DNA from: Gluconacetobacter aggeris
GTDB taxonomy: Bacteria; Pseudomonadota; Alphaproteobacteria; Acetobacterales; Acetobacteraceae
Direction: 5' to 3'
Assembly: GCF_014174395.1 (NCBI RefSeq)
Contig: NZ_JABEQD010000007.1
Coordinates: 62,001 to 126,000 of the forward strand
DNA length: 64,000 nucleotides
Shown: piece after piece, positions 8,340 to 16,978 of the stretch
How the letters are laid out: the number at the start of each line of letters is the position of its first letter
Position numbering within the stretch: position 1 is the first letter of the stretch
Notes under the pieces: model-generated
Database searches by the model: none
What the model was told of the DNA's origin: nothing
The model's input: the letters and a program-made list of their open reading frames with translations, nothing else
Made by a program: the position numbers and the translations under genes

Positions 8340-9395
8340 CTATCCGTTTTCGCCCTTCAGGTTCTTTCTGAGATATTCATTGGTGATTTTGTATACTTCC
8401 CGCTCAAGGTAGAACTTTGACTTCAGATATGACAGATATTCGAATGATTGCGTTTTTGATATGAGGGCATATGTTTCCCTATTTTCAGGACGAATTCCAT
8501 CAAGCCCATCAATATTTTCCAAAAGATATTTCTTCACCATATCGAACAAAGGGAAATAAGCATTCCCGTTGATGGATTCCAAATGCCAATTCAAGAATCC
8601 AATGATATAGTCAAAAAAATCTACTCTTCTTGAAAAATACAAATTCTTTTCCAAAAGAAATTCCTTCACCTTCTCCACAGCAAGAATGCAGCAATCAAAG
8701 CTCTTCTCCCGACTGTTACTGACGGAACCAGACCTGTTATCAACATGATGGATCAAAAAATTATCTATATAGGAAATTTTATCCGCAAGCATAAATAACG
8801 ACGCATTAAAAAAAAGATCTTCGCTCGACCTTATTTCCTGAAACCTGATATTTTGCCCGTTGATAAACTCCCTGCGGATCAGACGATCCCACGACCACCA
8901 AGTCGCACTGTTCAGAACATGTTCCCTGATGTCACACGCCGAAAAAATCTCTCCTGCCTTGAATTTGTCAAAAATAGGATAATGAACCCCGCTTTCAATG
9001 TTGATTCTTAGATCCACTCTCACGGATTTATAAAACAGGATATCAATATCAATGCAGGATGCGAGACGCGCACACAAATCGAACATATCCGGATGATAGA
9101 TGTCATCGCAGTCCAGGAACAATACGTAACGCCCTGACGCATGCTCCAAGCCGATATTTCTGGAATACCCGGCCCCTTGATTCTGATCGTTTCTGATTAT
9201 CCTGACGTTATCATAATCAAGAAAACTGTCTCTTAATATATTTGGCGTTGCGTCCGACGATCCATCATCTATAAATAAAACTTCCACATCATTTCTATAT
9301 AAAGCACATCCACTCTGACATTTTATATTATTCACCGTCGTTCGTATGTGATTTTCAGAATTGAATGTCGTTATTATGAAAGATATATTGCACAA
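8340..9395 (-). CDS. Glycosyltransferase family 2
   Basis: A 351-residue GT-A fold glycosyltransferase that transfers a sugar from a nucleotide donor, presumably to a growing surface glycan. The N-terminus is SFIITTFNSENHIRTTVNNI, the nucleotide-binding FIDDGSSDATP follows, and the metal-binding motif is FLDCDD after GRYVL. The remainder is variable acceptor-binding sequence. The start is a TTG at 9395, supported by GAGGTG eight bases upstream and by the family N-terminus beginning two to three residues later. It is transcribed opposite to its neighbours, so it has its own promoter in the gene-free stretch to its right. Confidence 0.9.
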   Translation of the reverse strand: MCNISFIITTFNSENHIRTTVNNIKCQSGCALYRNDVEVLFIDDGSSDATPNILRDSFLDYDNVRIIRNDQNQGAGYSRNIGLEHASGRYVLFLDCDDIYHPDMFDLCARLASCIDIDILFYKSVRVDLRINIESGVHYPIFDKFKAGEIFSACDIREHVLNSATWWSWDRLIRREFINGQNIRFQEIRSSEDLFFNASLFMLADKISYIDNFLIHHVDNRSGSVSNSREKSFDCCILAVEKVKEFLLEKNLYFSRRVDFFDYIIGFLNWHLESINGNAYFPLFDMVKKYLLENIDGLDGIRPENRETYALISKTQSFEYLSYLKSKFYLEREVYKITNEYLRKNLKGENG

Positions 9396-9836
9396 TTTAC
9401 ACCTCGGACAAAAATTTCAGTGCCGTTACATGACATATTCTCTTTAATTTTATAACGATACCCAGAAAAATACAATCATAAGCCTCCAGAAATCCACCCG
9501 AAAACCTGCCTGGAGACATCGACTGCGGACAAGGGCAGCCGGCCCAAGCGCCATCCATCATATGTGCCCAACCGACTGCACGATGACACAGCCGATGATA
9601 TCCGGGTCCGAGCGGCCGAGGCACAGTTCCGAAACTGCGCCGTAACCGGCTCAACCACGTCCACCGATCGAGTCGCTGACAAAACCACAATACGCCGAAT
9701 AAGACGGACTAAGCGATCGATATGCATCGTCCCGTTTCACGCGGGCCCATCGAGGGCGATATAAATGTTAATTTCCATTTACTTTTCCCAAGAATGATAT
9801 ATTCATTCTCACAAAGCCTCTCTGGTTGGTGATATC
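9396..9836. other. 440-bp gene-free stretch between divergent glycosyltransferases
   Basis: It must hold two divergent promoters. The outer parts are AT-rich, while the middle (about 9480-9740) is GC-rich, with open frames on both strands but no recognisable protein. The middle could be remnant inserted DNA. The AT-rich run ATAAATGTTAATTTCCATTT near 9760 is a plausible promoter region for the rightward gene. Confidence 0.35.
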
Positions 9837-10580
9837 ATGAAAAAGTATGCCGTCATTACAGCATATAATGGAGAAGATTTTGACATCATCAAAAGATGTC
9901 ATGATTCCGTCGGAAATCAAACCTTGAAAACCGACCACATTATTGTATGCGACGGAAAATATAGGGATTTCCTTACTCTTCTGGATGCCAGAATCATCAT
10001 TCTGGACAAAAATCACGGCGATTATGGCAATACTCCCAGAAGCATTGGCGCCAATCTGGCCGCCTGCGAACGCTATGATGGCTTTTGTTTTTGCGATTCA
10101 GACAATTGGCTGGACGGTCGCCATATAGAAACATGCATCGAACAGGCCAAAAGAGTTTTTGGCGAGGACCTATGCGATTGCATCATCACGTCTCGAACCT
10201 TCCGACGTGAAGATGGAAAGATACTCAACGTCAAGGAAGACGATGTTCAGGTCCATGTTGATACGGGCTGCATATTTTACTTCCCCGGTTCGTATTACAC
10301 GCTGTCGATCTTCTCTCTGATCCCACAGGAACTCAGCATCGCGGGAGATCGTGTTTTCTGGACCGCGTTGAAACAAAAAGGCTTGAATATCGCCTTCGTC
10401 GATAGCAAAACCGTCAACTACACAACCCTCTGGCGCAAACACTACATAGACAGCGGAGAAATTCCGCCCACAAATACCCGGGAAGACATCAATAAAAATA
10501 AAATAGTCTTATGGAAAAACTCTCTCGCCCCTCGCGAGACGGAAATTTTCGAACGAGGCGTGGGCATCAAAATCGGTTGA
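9837..10580 (+). CDS. Glycosyltransferase, GT2-like
   Basis: A 247-residue GT-A type enzyme: the N-terminus is KKYAVITAYNGEDFDIIKRC with SVGNQTLKTDHIIVCDG after it, and the donor/metal site is FCFCDSDNWL. No membrane segment. The short length suggests a single catalytic domain acting on a soluble or peripheral acceptor. It lies in the AT-rich island and probably adds one residue of the same glycan as its neighbours. Acceptor and sugar are unknown. Confidence 0.8.
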   Translation: MKKYAVITAYNGEDFDIIKRCHDSVGNQTLKTDHIIVCDGKYRDFLTLLDARIIILDKNHGDYGNTPRSIGANLAACERYDGFCFCDSDNWLDGRHIETCIEQAKRVFGEDLCDCIITSRTFRREDGKILNVKEDDVQVHVDTGCIFYFPGSYYTLSIFSLIPQELSIAGDRVFWTALKQKGLNIAFVDSKTVNYTTLWRKHYIDSGEIPPTNTREDINKNKIVLWKNSLAPRETEIFERGVGIKIG

Positions 10581-11007
10581 CGCCAGGCCCTATCGGATCT
10601 TGATCCAGGCTGCGTCGGTGAAAACCCGCTTCGCTTCCCGTCGTTCTGGCTGGTCGCCTGAACTGCCGCAATGGCTACGGGCAGAAGACGGTGCTGACGG
10701 CTGCCGGTCGGGTGCGGCTGGACATCCCCCACGATCGGGCGGTCAGTGCACGTCGGGATCGCCAATCATGGAACCGCCAGGGACAGTCCTATCCGTTGGC
10801 ATCTATCGGCCGTTCCGCTCGACGGAACATTGAGCCATGCCGCCTCTGGAAACCAATCGTTGATAGAAAATCCACCGCTCTCAGCGGATTGTAGATCTTG
10901 TTTTTATAATATTCTTTATGAAGGGACTTTCAATCCATTCGAAACGTGATAGTATTTACGCCAACTCATTGTTCAGAATATAGAATTTGACCAGGTGACC
11001 ATAAGAG
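10581..11007. other. 427-bp stretch with transposase debris
   Basis: The left half is GC-rich and contains the IS256-type remnant listed separately. The right half (about 10880-11007) turns AT-rich and likely holds the promoter of the DUF707 gene. No inverted repeats bounding an intact insertion sequence were found. Confidence 0.45.
10640..10790 (+). pseudogene. Remnant of an IS256-family (mutator) transposase
   Basis: Reading from 10655 gives RLNCRNGYGQKTVLTAAGR followed by VRLDIPHDRAVSARRDR. This matches the N-terminal conserved block of IS256-family transposases, typically RNGY-x-KKTV...G-x-LDLDIPRDR. Frame and similarity are lost on both sides and the catalytic DDE region is absent. It is debris of a former insertion, not a working element, and marks the island as recombined. 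Confidence 0.6.
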
Positions 11008-11766
11008 ATGAATAGAAACTTCCTTCCTTCCGGAAAAGAAAAAAGAAAATACTGTATTTTCACCAGTGCCGGCGACAAAAACGGAATAGAAAAACTTCTA
11101 TTTAACCAGAGAGAACGAAACTGGGATCTCATCGTCGCATTTTACGGCAATTCCGTAGAAAAATATAGAGACATCTCCGCCCTTTCGGATTTGGCATTCA
11201 TCATGAAAGGGTCAAAATTTCAGAATTTAAAGAAAATATTTTCAACACAACCGAATATACTTTCTGGATACGACTATATTTGGGTTATCGACGACGATAT
11301 TGAATTCGTTCAGGGTAATGCCGACGTTCTCTTCAATATTGCATCCACTTTTGATTTTTCCGTTTCCCAACCCGCCTTCAGTGCGGATGGGAAGATTTCT
11401 CATGACATCACAAAGGTGATCGAAAAAGAGAAACTCCTGATCAGAATCGTCAATTTTATCGAAGTCACCTGCCCTCTCTTCAAGAGTCAGGACTTGATAG
11501 ATTTCCTGAACATCTATGATGGAGAGATGGCAGGCTGGGGAATAGATTGGCGATTCTGTCATTATCTAGGCTCCAATCGGAGAGCGAAATTTGCTATTTT
11601 TGACAAGATTATTGTCAGGAACCCGCATGATGCCGAGAAGAATGGCCGGGAAATTTCATCTTACATGAGCGATGTCGACAGACGCTCTCAATGGGAAGTA
11701 TCTCAAAGAAATCTACACTGCCAAGAATTCGCTCATCAGGTCTTTTTTGAAATTTTTACACCGTAA
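11008..11766 (+). CDS. DUF707 family protein, probable glycosyltransferase
   Basis: A 252-residue protein resembling DUF707, a family best known from plants and found in some bacterial polysaccharide clusters. Matching features are WDLIVAFYGN near the start, the acidic YDYIWVIDDDIEF (a likely metal/nucleotide site), VSQPAFSADGKISH, and the late GWGIDWRFCHYLG. The family is predicted to be GT-A-like, but no activity is established. AGGTGA lies about 10 bases before the ATG. No membrane segment is visible. AT-rich, with an IS remnant just upstream. Confidence 0.7.
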   Translation: MNRNFLPSGKEKRKYCIFTSAGDKNGIEKLLFNQRERNWDLIVAFYGNSVEKYRDISALSDLAFIMKGSKFQNLKKIFSTQPNILSGYDYIWVIDDDIEFVQGNADVLFNIASTFDFSVSQPAFSADGKISHDITKVIEKEKLLIRIVNFIEVTCPLFKSQDLIDFLNIYDGEMAGWGIDWRFCHYLGSNRRAKFAIFDKIIVRNPHDAEKNGREISSYMSDVDRRSQWEVSQRNLHCQEFAHQVFFEIFTP

Positions 11767-12122
11767 TACCAACCGGCCTTGAAAGCCACGTATCATCGAC
11801 GATCTGGGAGGTTCTCCGTCCATTGAGACAGGTTTTCGACTGAAATAAGCTCTCACGCGTTCCATTCTGTTGTCTTGTGTTGTCGCTGATCGGCCCCGCC
11901 GACTGAGGCAGCATGCCCTCACGGCAAGATCCGGCAAAGAGGCATTTTTTCCGATGCAGACCGGCCGCATCACCCAATCCGATCAGAAGGCGGCCATGGG
12001 CGGCCAGTTGCGATGTTCGGACGTTTTGCCGGCGTAAACCCTCCGCAGATCCGAACCTCCCAGAGAACGTTGACGACGCAAAAGAGAACTTCGATTACTT
12101 TTATGAAAAACTTCCCGCGATC
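11767..12122. other. Gene-free stretch between convergent DUF707 and methyltransferase genes
   Basis: Mixed composition, with a GC-rich middle (about 11830-12050) flanked by AT-rich ends, the pattern seen around the other debris of the island. Short reverse frames exist but match nothing I recognise. No clear terminator. Confidence 0.3.
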
Positions 12123-12851
12123 TCAAAAAACTCCATGTACAGGCTTACGAAACTGAAAACATAAATGACCACAGTAAGTCGTCTTCGTCCGGTTCACTTC
12201 GGAAACCGAGCAGCGGCGGCCAGAGAAAATATTTCCGATCAGCACGTTGATTGGGGAATCTGCGGAAAACATGGACGCAAAGATCCCACGCATATCCTGG
12301 GCAAGACCAAACAACGCAAAATGCCGTGTTGTGAGCGTGATGCCATCGATCCCCGGACGGAACTCGCTTAACGAAAGACCGGCGGAATCCGCCAACACGG
12401 CAAACCCATAATAGGTGAAATTCCAGAGGCTGTTGGAATGAAATGGCTCCATTTGCGATACTGAACCAATGAAAAAGCCACCTGGTCTCAGTACGCGCGC
12501 GACCTCGCGCAACAGCGCCTCAGGATATCTTACGTGCTCGAAAACCTGCCGCGAATAAACAACATCGAAACTATTGTTCGAGAAGGGCAGATTTATACCA
12601 TCGAAAGTACGGAAATTACAGTCGGTGCGGGTGCGCGACACCACCTCCGGGCTATCGGCGATATCGACACCAACCCAGGCCAGGTCCGGGAATGCCTGGC
12701 TGGCCACGTCATAGGACCGCCCATCCCCCGCACCAAGATCCATAAAATCGATATGATCCGATGTGGCAAGTTCATGAATATAGTATTCGGCGTCTACCTG
12801 CCGACTATGATCACTCGGAAAACGTCGATCGATCTGTTCGATCGTTGTCAT
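12123..12851 (-). CDS. SAM-dependent methyltransferase (class I)
   Basis: A 242-residue class I (Rossmann-type) methyltransferase using S-adenosylmethionine. Motif I is FMDLGAGDGRSYDVA, motif II ends in VGVDIAD, and the post-motif is FDVVYSRQVFEHVRYPEALL with RVLRPGGFFI, typical of the Methyltransf_11 group. It probably methylates a sugar or glycan terminus given its neighbours. The ATG at 12851 is chosen because GGAG lies about 9 bases upstream; the ATG at 12866 overlaps that site. Transcribed leftward, with its promoter in the AT-rich segment near 12880-12920. Confidence 0.85.
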   Translation of the reverse strand: MTTIEQIDRRFPSDHSRQVDAEYYIHELATSDHIDFMDLGAGDGRSYDVASQAFPDLAWVGVDIADSPEVVSRTRTDCNFRTFDGINLPFSNNSFDVVYSRQVFEHVRYPEALLREVARVLRPGGFFIGSVSQMEPFHSNSLWNFTYYGFAVLADSAGLSLSEFRPGIDGITLTTRHFALFGLAQDMRGIFASMFSADSPINVLIGNIFSGRRCSVSEVNRTKTTYCGHLCFQFRKPVHGVF

Positions 12852-13211
12852 AATAATAATCTCCATTCAAAAAATGTCTGACATATGTAAATATACATTT
12901 TTAAAGTAAATTTTTTTTCCGTCAACCCATTATCGACATTTCTTACTTTCCAACGATTGGGCATGCGAAGACAAGCTCATCTTCTTTATCATACCTCCGT
13001 CAGGCCGATACGGAAGGAAGAGGGCAGAACGCTCACATCCCGAACCTGCATGAGAAAGGCCGCGTCCACTCAGATCTCGACCATATCTCGCCGCCGGAAT
13101 ATGCTGCAAAGCAACGGCTTTTCTGATCCAGACCGGAATGCCAAGCGCCAACCCTTACCCCCGTCCACCAGCGGCGGCCAAACTCCGTGAACATATGCAA
13201 GGATACCTGCC
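12852..13211. other. Divergent promoter region with insertion-sequence debris
   Basis: Near the left methyltransferase the DNA is very AT-rich with a small palindrome (ATGTA-AATA-TACAT, about 12890). The rest is GC-rich and includes the IS3-type remnant. AAGGA before 13212 serves the rightward gene. Confidence 0.4.
13045..13126 (+). pseudogene. C-terminal remnant of an IS3-family transposase (OrfB)
   Basis: From 13052 the frame reads EKGRVHSDLDHISPPEYAA then KQRLF and a TGA at 13124-13126. This is the standard C-terminal end of IS3-family transposases (VHSxLGxxSPxEYE type). Only the last 25 or so residues survive and nothing upstream continues the frame. It lies about 85 bases before the next methyltransferase gene. 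Confidence 0.55.
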
Positions 13212-13841
13212 ATGAACTCATTTTCATCGAAAACCTATTGGGAACGACGTTACAACGAAAATGGACATTCCGGTTCTGGATCCTATGGCCGTCTGGCGGC
13301 CTACAAGGCTGACATCCTGAACGCCTTCCTGTCTCTCAATCGTGTTTCATCCGTTCTGGAACTCGGCTGTGGCGACGGGAATCAGTTGGGTCTCATGACT
13401 CCCGTCGCCTCGTATATCGGCGTTGACATATCCGAGACTACTCTACAGAATTGCAGAAGAAAATTCAGCTCAAGCAATTATACATTTTTCAGATCCGAAT
13501 TTCTCGACAGAGCAGTGTCTGCAGAACTGGTATTGTCTTTGGACGTGATCTTCCATCTTGTCGAAGATAATGTATTCATAGAATATATGAATGAACTATT
13601 CAACCGATCAACGAAATATGTCATTATTTATACTAGCAACGTCGATGCAGAATGGCCGGCCGAACATGTTCGCCATCGGCATGTTACCAACTTTGTAAAG
13701 GAAAATATTCAAGGGTGGACATTAAAGGCTTATCTTCCGAACAAATATACTTTTGATATAAACAATCAAAACAATACGTCATTCTCGGATTTTATGATTT
13801 TTTCCAAAGATGATGCGCCCATTTTTATTTCCGCAGCGTGA
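13212..13841 (+). CDS. SAM-dependent methyltransferase (class I)
   Basis: A 209-residue class I methyltransferase. The start NSFSSKTYWERRYNENGHSG is the common N-terminus of small glycan-cluster methyltransferases. Motif I is VLELGCGDGNQLG, with YIGVDISETTLQNC after it and LVLSLDVIFHLVED as the post-motif. AAGGA lies about 9 bases before the ATG. Its stop is followed immediately by the ATG of the next gene, so the two are cotranscribed and probably act on the same product. Substrate unknown. Confidence 0.85.
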   Translation: MNSFSSKTYWERRYNENGHSGSGSYGRLAAYKADILNAFLSLNRVSSVLELGCGDGNQLGLMTPVASYIGVDISETTLQNCRRKFSSSNYTFFRSEFLDRAVSAELVLSLDVIFHLVEDNVFIEYMNELFNRSTKYVIIYTSNVDAEWPAEHVRHRHVTNFVKENIQGWTLKAYLPNKYTFDINNQNNTSFSDFMIFSKDDAPIFISAA

Positions 13842-14660
13842 ATGTATATGAACATGCACTCCATCGAAAACAACAAAATTTATATCTCCTTTACTTCGAT
13901 TTCATCGAGAATAGGCGATACCGACAGGGTAATTCATAGCCTGCTGGCTCAAAGCCTTCGCGCAGACAAAATAATATTTAATATTTCCAGGGAACCATTT
14001 CTTGAGGATTTAGGAATTTCAGAAAGCGACTTATCACCATTCATCCGAAAAGCTATTGCTGACGGAAGAATCGAACTCAATTACTGTACGAATTTTGGAC
14101 CATATCGAAAAATACTACCAACCCTTGAACGCTATTCCGGTTCGAATTTCTGGGTGGCAACTGCTGATGATGATGTCATATATCCGAACAGTTGGCTGGA
14201 GGGCCTGATAAAATCTGCCGCGGAACACAAATCAATCTCCGCCTATAGATGTCGCCTTTTGCTGGTCGATAATGGGCGTATCCTTCCATATAATACGTGG
14301 CCACTTATCAATAGTTCTTTTATCGAGAAATTCGGTGGTGGGGGAGAGTTCAGCAAACCATCTCTGATGTTTTTTCCAACGGGCAGAGATGGTATTCTTT
14401 ACCATTCCAGCCATCTCAGTGATTTGGAAACATTGTCTGCCCTGCGGAGGCAGGCGCCATTCCAGGATGATATTGTCTTGAAATTTTACACCTTGATGAA
14501 AAATATTCCGGTATCGATTGCCCCCTCTCCGGAGAGGTGGGAGGCTGAAGTTTTCCCCGGAACAGGAAACTCGGGACCGTCCTTATGGAACCTCAACAAA
14601 GATGGAGAAAACGACAAAGCAATCGCCCGCGTACTGGATTATTGCAAAGCGCTCACTTGA
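13842..14660 (+). CDS. Putative glycosyltransferase of a glycan cluster
   Basis: A 272-residue protein with a GT-A-like outline: IYISFTSISSRIGDTDRVI at the N-terminus, LLAQSLRADKIIFNISREP, then FWVATADDDVIYPNSWLEG, where the DDD run would bind metal-nucleotide. Similar short proteins are annotated as glycosyltransferases in LPS and capsule loci. No membrane segment. Its ATG abuts the TGA of the preceding methyltransferase, with no separate ribosome-binding site, so translation is probably coupled. Donor and acceptor are unknown; the cluster's UDP-galactopyranose mutase raises the possibility of a galactofuranosyl donor. Confidence 0.7.
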   Translation: MYMNMHSIENNKIYISFTSISSRIGDTDRVIHSLLAQSLRADKIIFNISREPFLEDLGISESDLSPFIRKAIADGRIELNYCTNFGPYRKILPTLERYSGSNFWVATADDDVIYPNSWLEGLIKSAAEHKSISAYRCRLLLVDNGRILPYNTWPLINSSFIEKFGGGGEFSKPSLMFFPTGRDGILYHSSHLSDLETLSALRRQAPFQDDIVLKFYTLMKNIPVSIAPSPERWEAEVFPGTGNSGPSLWNLNKDGENDKAIARVLDYCKALT

Positions 14661-14899
14661 CACACCCTATCCTGGCCGATCCGAGCATTTACGATATACT
14701 TGCAACACTGATCTCATGCCGGAAATTTCCGCCTTTCGCAAAAAAGACCGGCATGGGCAAGCACAAAATAGACCCGGCATGACGCGATGACCGATCACCG
14801 CCGGAACTGACATATGTACGGACGAGGCCCCCTCTTCCAAATCCCCCACAAAGGAGCCGACCGAGCCTTTGTCCTTCGAGTGAAATATGAATTCTTGTG

Positions 14900-15622
14900 C
14901 TATTTGTTCAGGCTCTGTGCCGACTCGTTATCGGTCAGGCACAATGGCGGCAAGCACGTATAAGCCTTCATTTCCCGATAATGCATATTCATCAGGTGAT
15001 CGATCGAACTCGCCGGAATGATCCGGCTATCCAGGGAAGGATAGGTGATATTGATCGTCTGCATCGGCAGGCAACACCTGATCATCTTCTCCGCCCCCAG
15101 GGGCGAAATCGCGTAGCCGCAGATTCCAAATGTATGATCAAGCCGAAATGGCAGAGACGATACGTTCATCTCACCAAACGAATGAATGCCTGCCCGGACA
15201 GACTCCTGAGAAAAGGTGGCAATGCATCGGGTAATGCCGGGCAGAAGTTCGAATTGCAGGACGGTATCCGAATTGTTTCCCCACAGGATAATATCCCAGT
15301 CCTCCGGCAGGCCCGCAATGATCCGGCGGCTCTCCTGCTCAAAATTTCCGCACAGGAACGCATCGTCCTCGAAGATGTGCGCGGGAATACCCGATTGCGC
15401 GACATTCCCCCATAACGCGACATGCGTCAGACCGGACCCTACGGCCCCCTGCGTAAACCTGCAGCTTTCCTGTATGAAGCCTTTCCCTCTCAAATCATCG
15501 ATATTCAACAAGGAACCGTCGATACCAGGCGCCTTGATAAAATCCCGTATATGCGCATTGGCGCTCAGGAAGCGTTCGGTACGCTCAGGCGTCCTGTCCA
15601 GACTGATAAAAAACTTCTTCAT
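14900..15622 (-). CDS. Glycosyltransferase family 25 (LPS/LOS type)
   Basis: A 240-residue GT25 enzyme, the family that adds galactose or glucose during LOS/LPS outer-core synthesis. Visible: MKKFFISLDRTPERTERF at the N-terminus, IKAPGIDGSLL, the GAVGSGLTHVALWGN segment, and the acidic HIFEDDAFL that corresponds to the family's metal site. Cytoplasmic, no membrane segment. It lies about 100 bases after UDP-galactopyranose mutase on the same strand and is likely in one transcription unit with it. Confidence 0.88.
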   Translation of the reverse strand: MKKFFISLDRTPERTERFLSANAHIRDFIKAPGIDGSLLNIDDLRGKGFIQESCRFTQGAVGSGLTHVALWGNVAQSGIPAHIFEDDAFLCGNFEQESRRIIAGLPEDWDIILWGNNSDTVLQFELLPGITRCIATFSQESVRAGIHSFGEMNVSSLPFRLDHTFGICGYAISPLGAEKMIRCCLPMQTINITYPSLDSRIIPASSIDHLMNMHYREMKAYTCLPPLCLTDNESAQSLNK

Positions 15623-15725
15623 TTTCGACTCGCATTATCCAATATCGCATGAACATCTGTACCAGAATTCTTTCCCACCTCTCTCTTTCTTGACGAAGAG
15701 GGCTACTGCTTGACATTTGAGTCCC

Positions 15726-16877
15726 TCAATGAGGATCGACAAAAAAAGTCGGCAGAGAGAATTCCGGAGACTGGAGAGCACGATCGATCACATTACATGC
15801 ATCCAGCGCTTCCTTGATGGTCACATCCATATCCAGGTAGCGATATGTGCCAAGGCGCCCAAGAAAAGAAACATTCTTCTGCTCGCGTGCCATCTCTATA
15901 TAATTATCGAGCAGTATCCCGTCATTGACAAGCCTGACCGGATAATAGGGTATGTCCTTCTTGTGTGCAGACCGACTATATTCGCGAAAACATACCGTTT
16001 TTGAAAAACCGTCTTTTTCCCACGGTGCAAAATATTTATGCTCGGTTATACGCGTGTAAGGAACCTCTTCATCGCAATAATTTACGACTGCGGTTCCCTG
16101 GTAATCTCCTTCTTCGACAAAACGTTCGAAATCCAGGGTTCTGTATGCCAGATGACCAATCCGAAAATTGAAATATCGATCGATCGGGCCCGTATAGAAC
16201 ACATGATCGAAATCGTTTGAAATCGACTCGAAAGAGCAATTCATTCTTGTTTCAATGCCGCTTACATCCAGTATATTTCGAACGATAGCCGTGTAACCTT
16301 CCTCGGGCATTCCCTGGTATGGGTGACTAAAGTAATTATCATCATAATCGAAGCGCAACGGCAAACGCTTCAAGATGGATGCTGGAAGTTCTGCGGGATC
16401 AATGCCCCACTGCTTGCGGGTATAGCCACGGAAAAACGCCTCGTACAATTCCGGGCCGACCATCTTGAGGGCCTGCTCCTCAAAAGAGACCGGATTCACA
16501 ATGGAATGGTCAGCCTTCGCTTCGATAAAGACCCGTGCTGCCTTCGGGCTCATGGTGCATCCAAAAAACTGATTGATCGTCAGCAGATTGACAGGAAGCG
16601 AATAGACATGCCCGCCCGAGATGGCCTTCACACGATTGGTATAAAGGCGAAAATTACCAAACCGTTGTATGTAGCGCCATACACGTTCATGCGCAGTGTG
16701 AAAGATGTGGGGTCCGTAGCAATGGACCATCACGCCCGTTTCCGCATCCCGTTCGGTATGACAATTGCCACCCACATGCGGCCGTTCATCCACCACAACC
16801 ACCGCGTGGGCCGCCTCAGCCAGATGTCTGGCAATAACAGCGCCGCTAAAGCCCGCACCCACCACGCAAAACTTCAT
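15726..16877 (-). CDS. glf: UDP-galactopyranose mutase
   Basis: A 383-residue FAD enzyme that interconverts UDP-galactopyranose and UDP-galactofuranose, supplying Galf for LPS, capsule or exopolysaccharide. The FAD-binding FCVVGAGFSGAVIARHLA is at the extreme N-terminus, followed by VVDERPHVGGNCHTERD and VHCYGPHIFHT, both diagnostic. FRGYTRKQWGIDP and the late SFLGRLGTYRYLDMD also fit the family. Full length. GGAGACGG lies before the ATG. Its presence predicts that one of the cluster's glycosyltransferases uses UDP-Galf. Confidence 0.95.
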   Translation of the reverse strand: MKFCVVGAGFSGAVIARHLAEAAHAVVVVDERPHVGGNCHTERDAETGVMVHCYGPHIFHTAHERVWRYIQRFGNFRLYTNRVKAISGGHVYSLPVNLLTINQFFGCTMSPKAARVFIEAKADHSIVNPVSFEEQALKMVGPELYEAFFRGYTRKQWGIDPAELPASILKRLPLRFDYDDNYFSHPYQGMPEEGYTAIVRNILDVSGIETRMNCSFESISNDFDHVFYTGPIDRYFNFRIGHLAYRTLDFERFVEEGDYQGTAVVNYCDEEVPYTRITEHKYFAPWEKDGFSKTVCFREYSRSAHKKDIPYYPVRLVNDGILLDNYIEMAREQKNVSFLGRLGTYRYLDMDVTIKEALDACNVIDRALQSPEFSLPTFFVDPH

Positions 16878-16978
16878 ACCGTCTCCATCTTCCGCATGAG
16901 CAATTCTTCGGCCGGCGCACCTGTCGAAAAACCTCGTTGCTTCAGCTTGCTGGGCTCACAGGGAATTCAATCGGCGCC

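Noticed and set aside
10600-10949. Small frames suggesting new proteins downstream of a glycosyltransferase gene
   Set aside because: The only recognisable content is a broken IS256-type transposase segment in one frame.
6000-16900. Calling the glycan island a complete O-antigen or capsule locus
   Set aside because: No Wzx, Wzy, Wzz, ABC exporter or priming transferase was found inside it.
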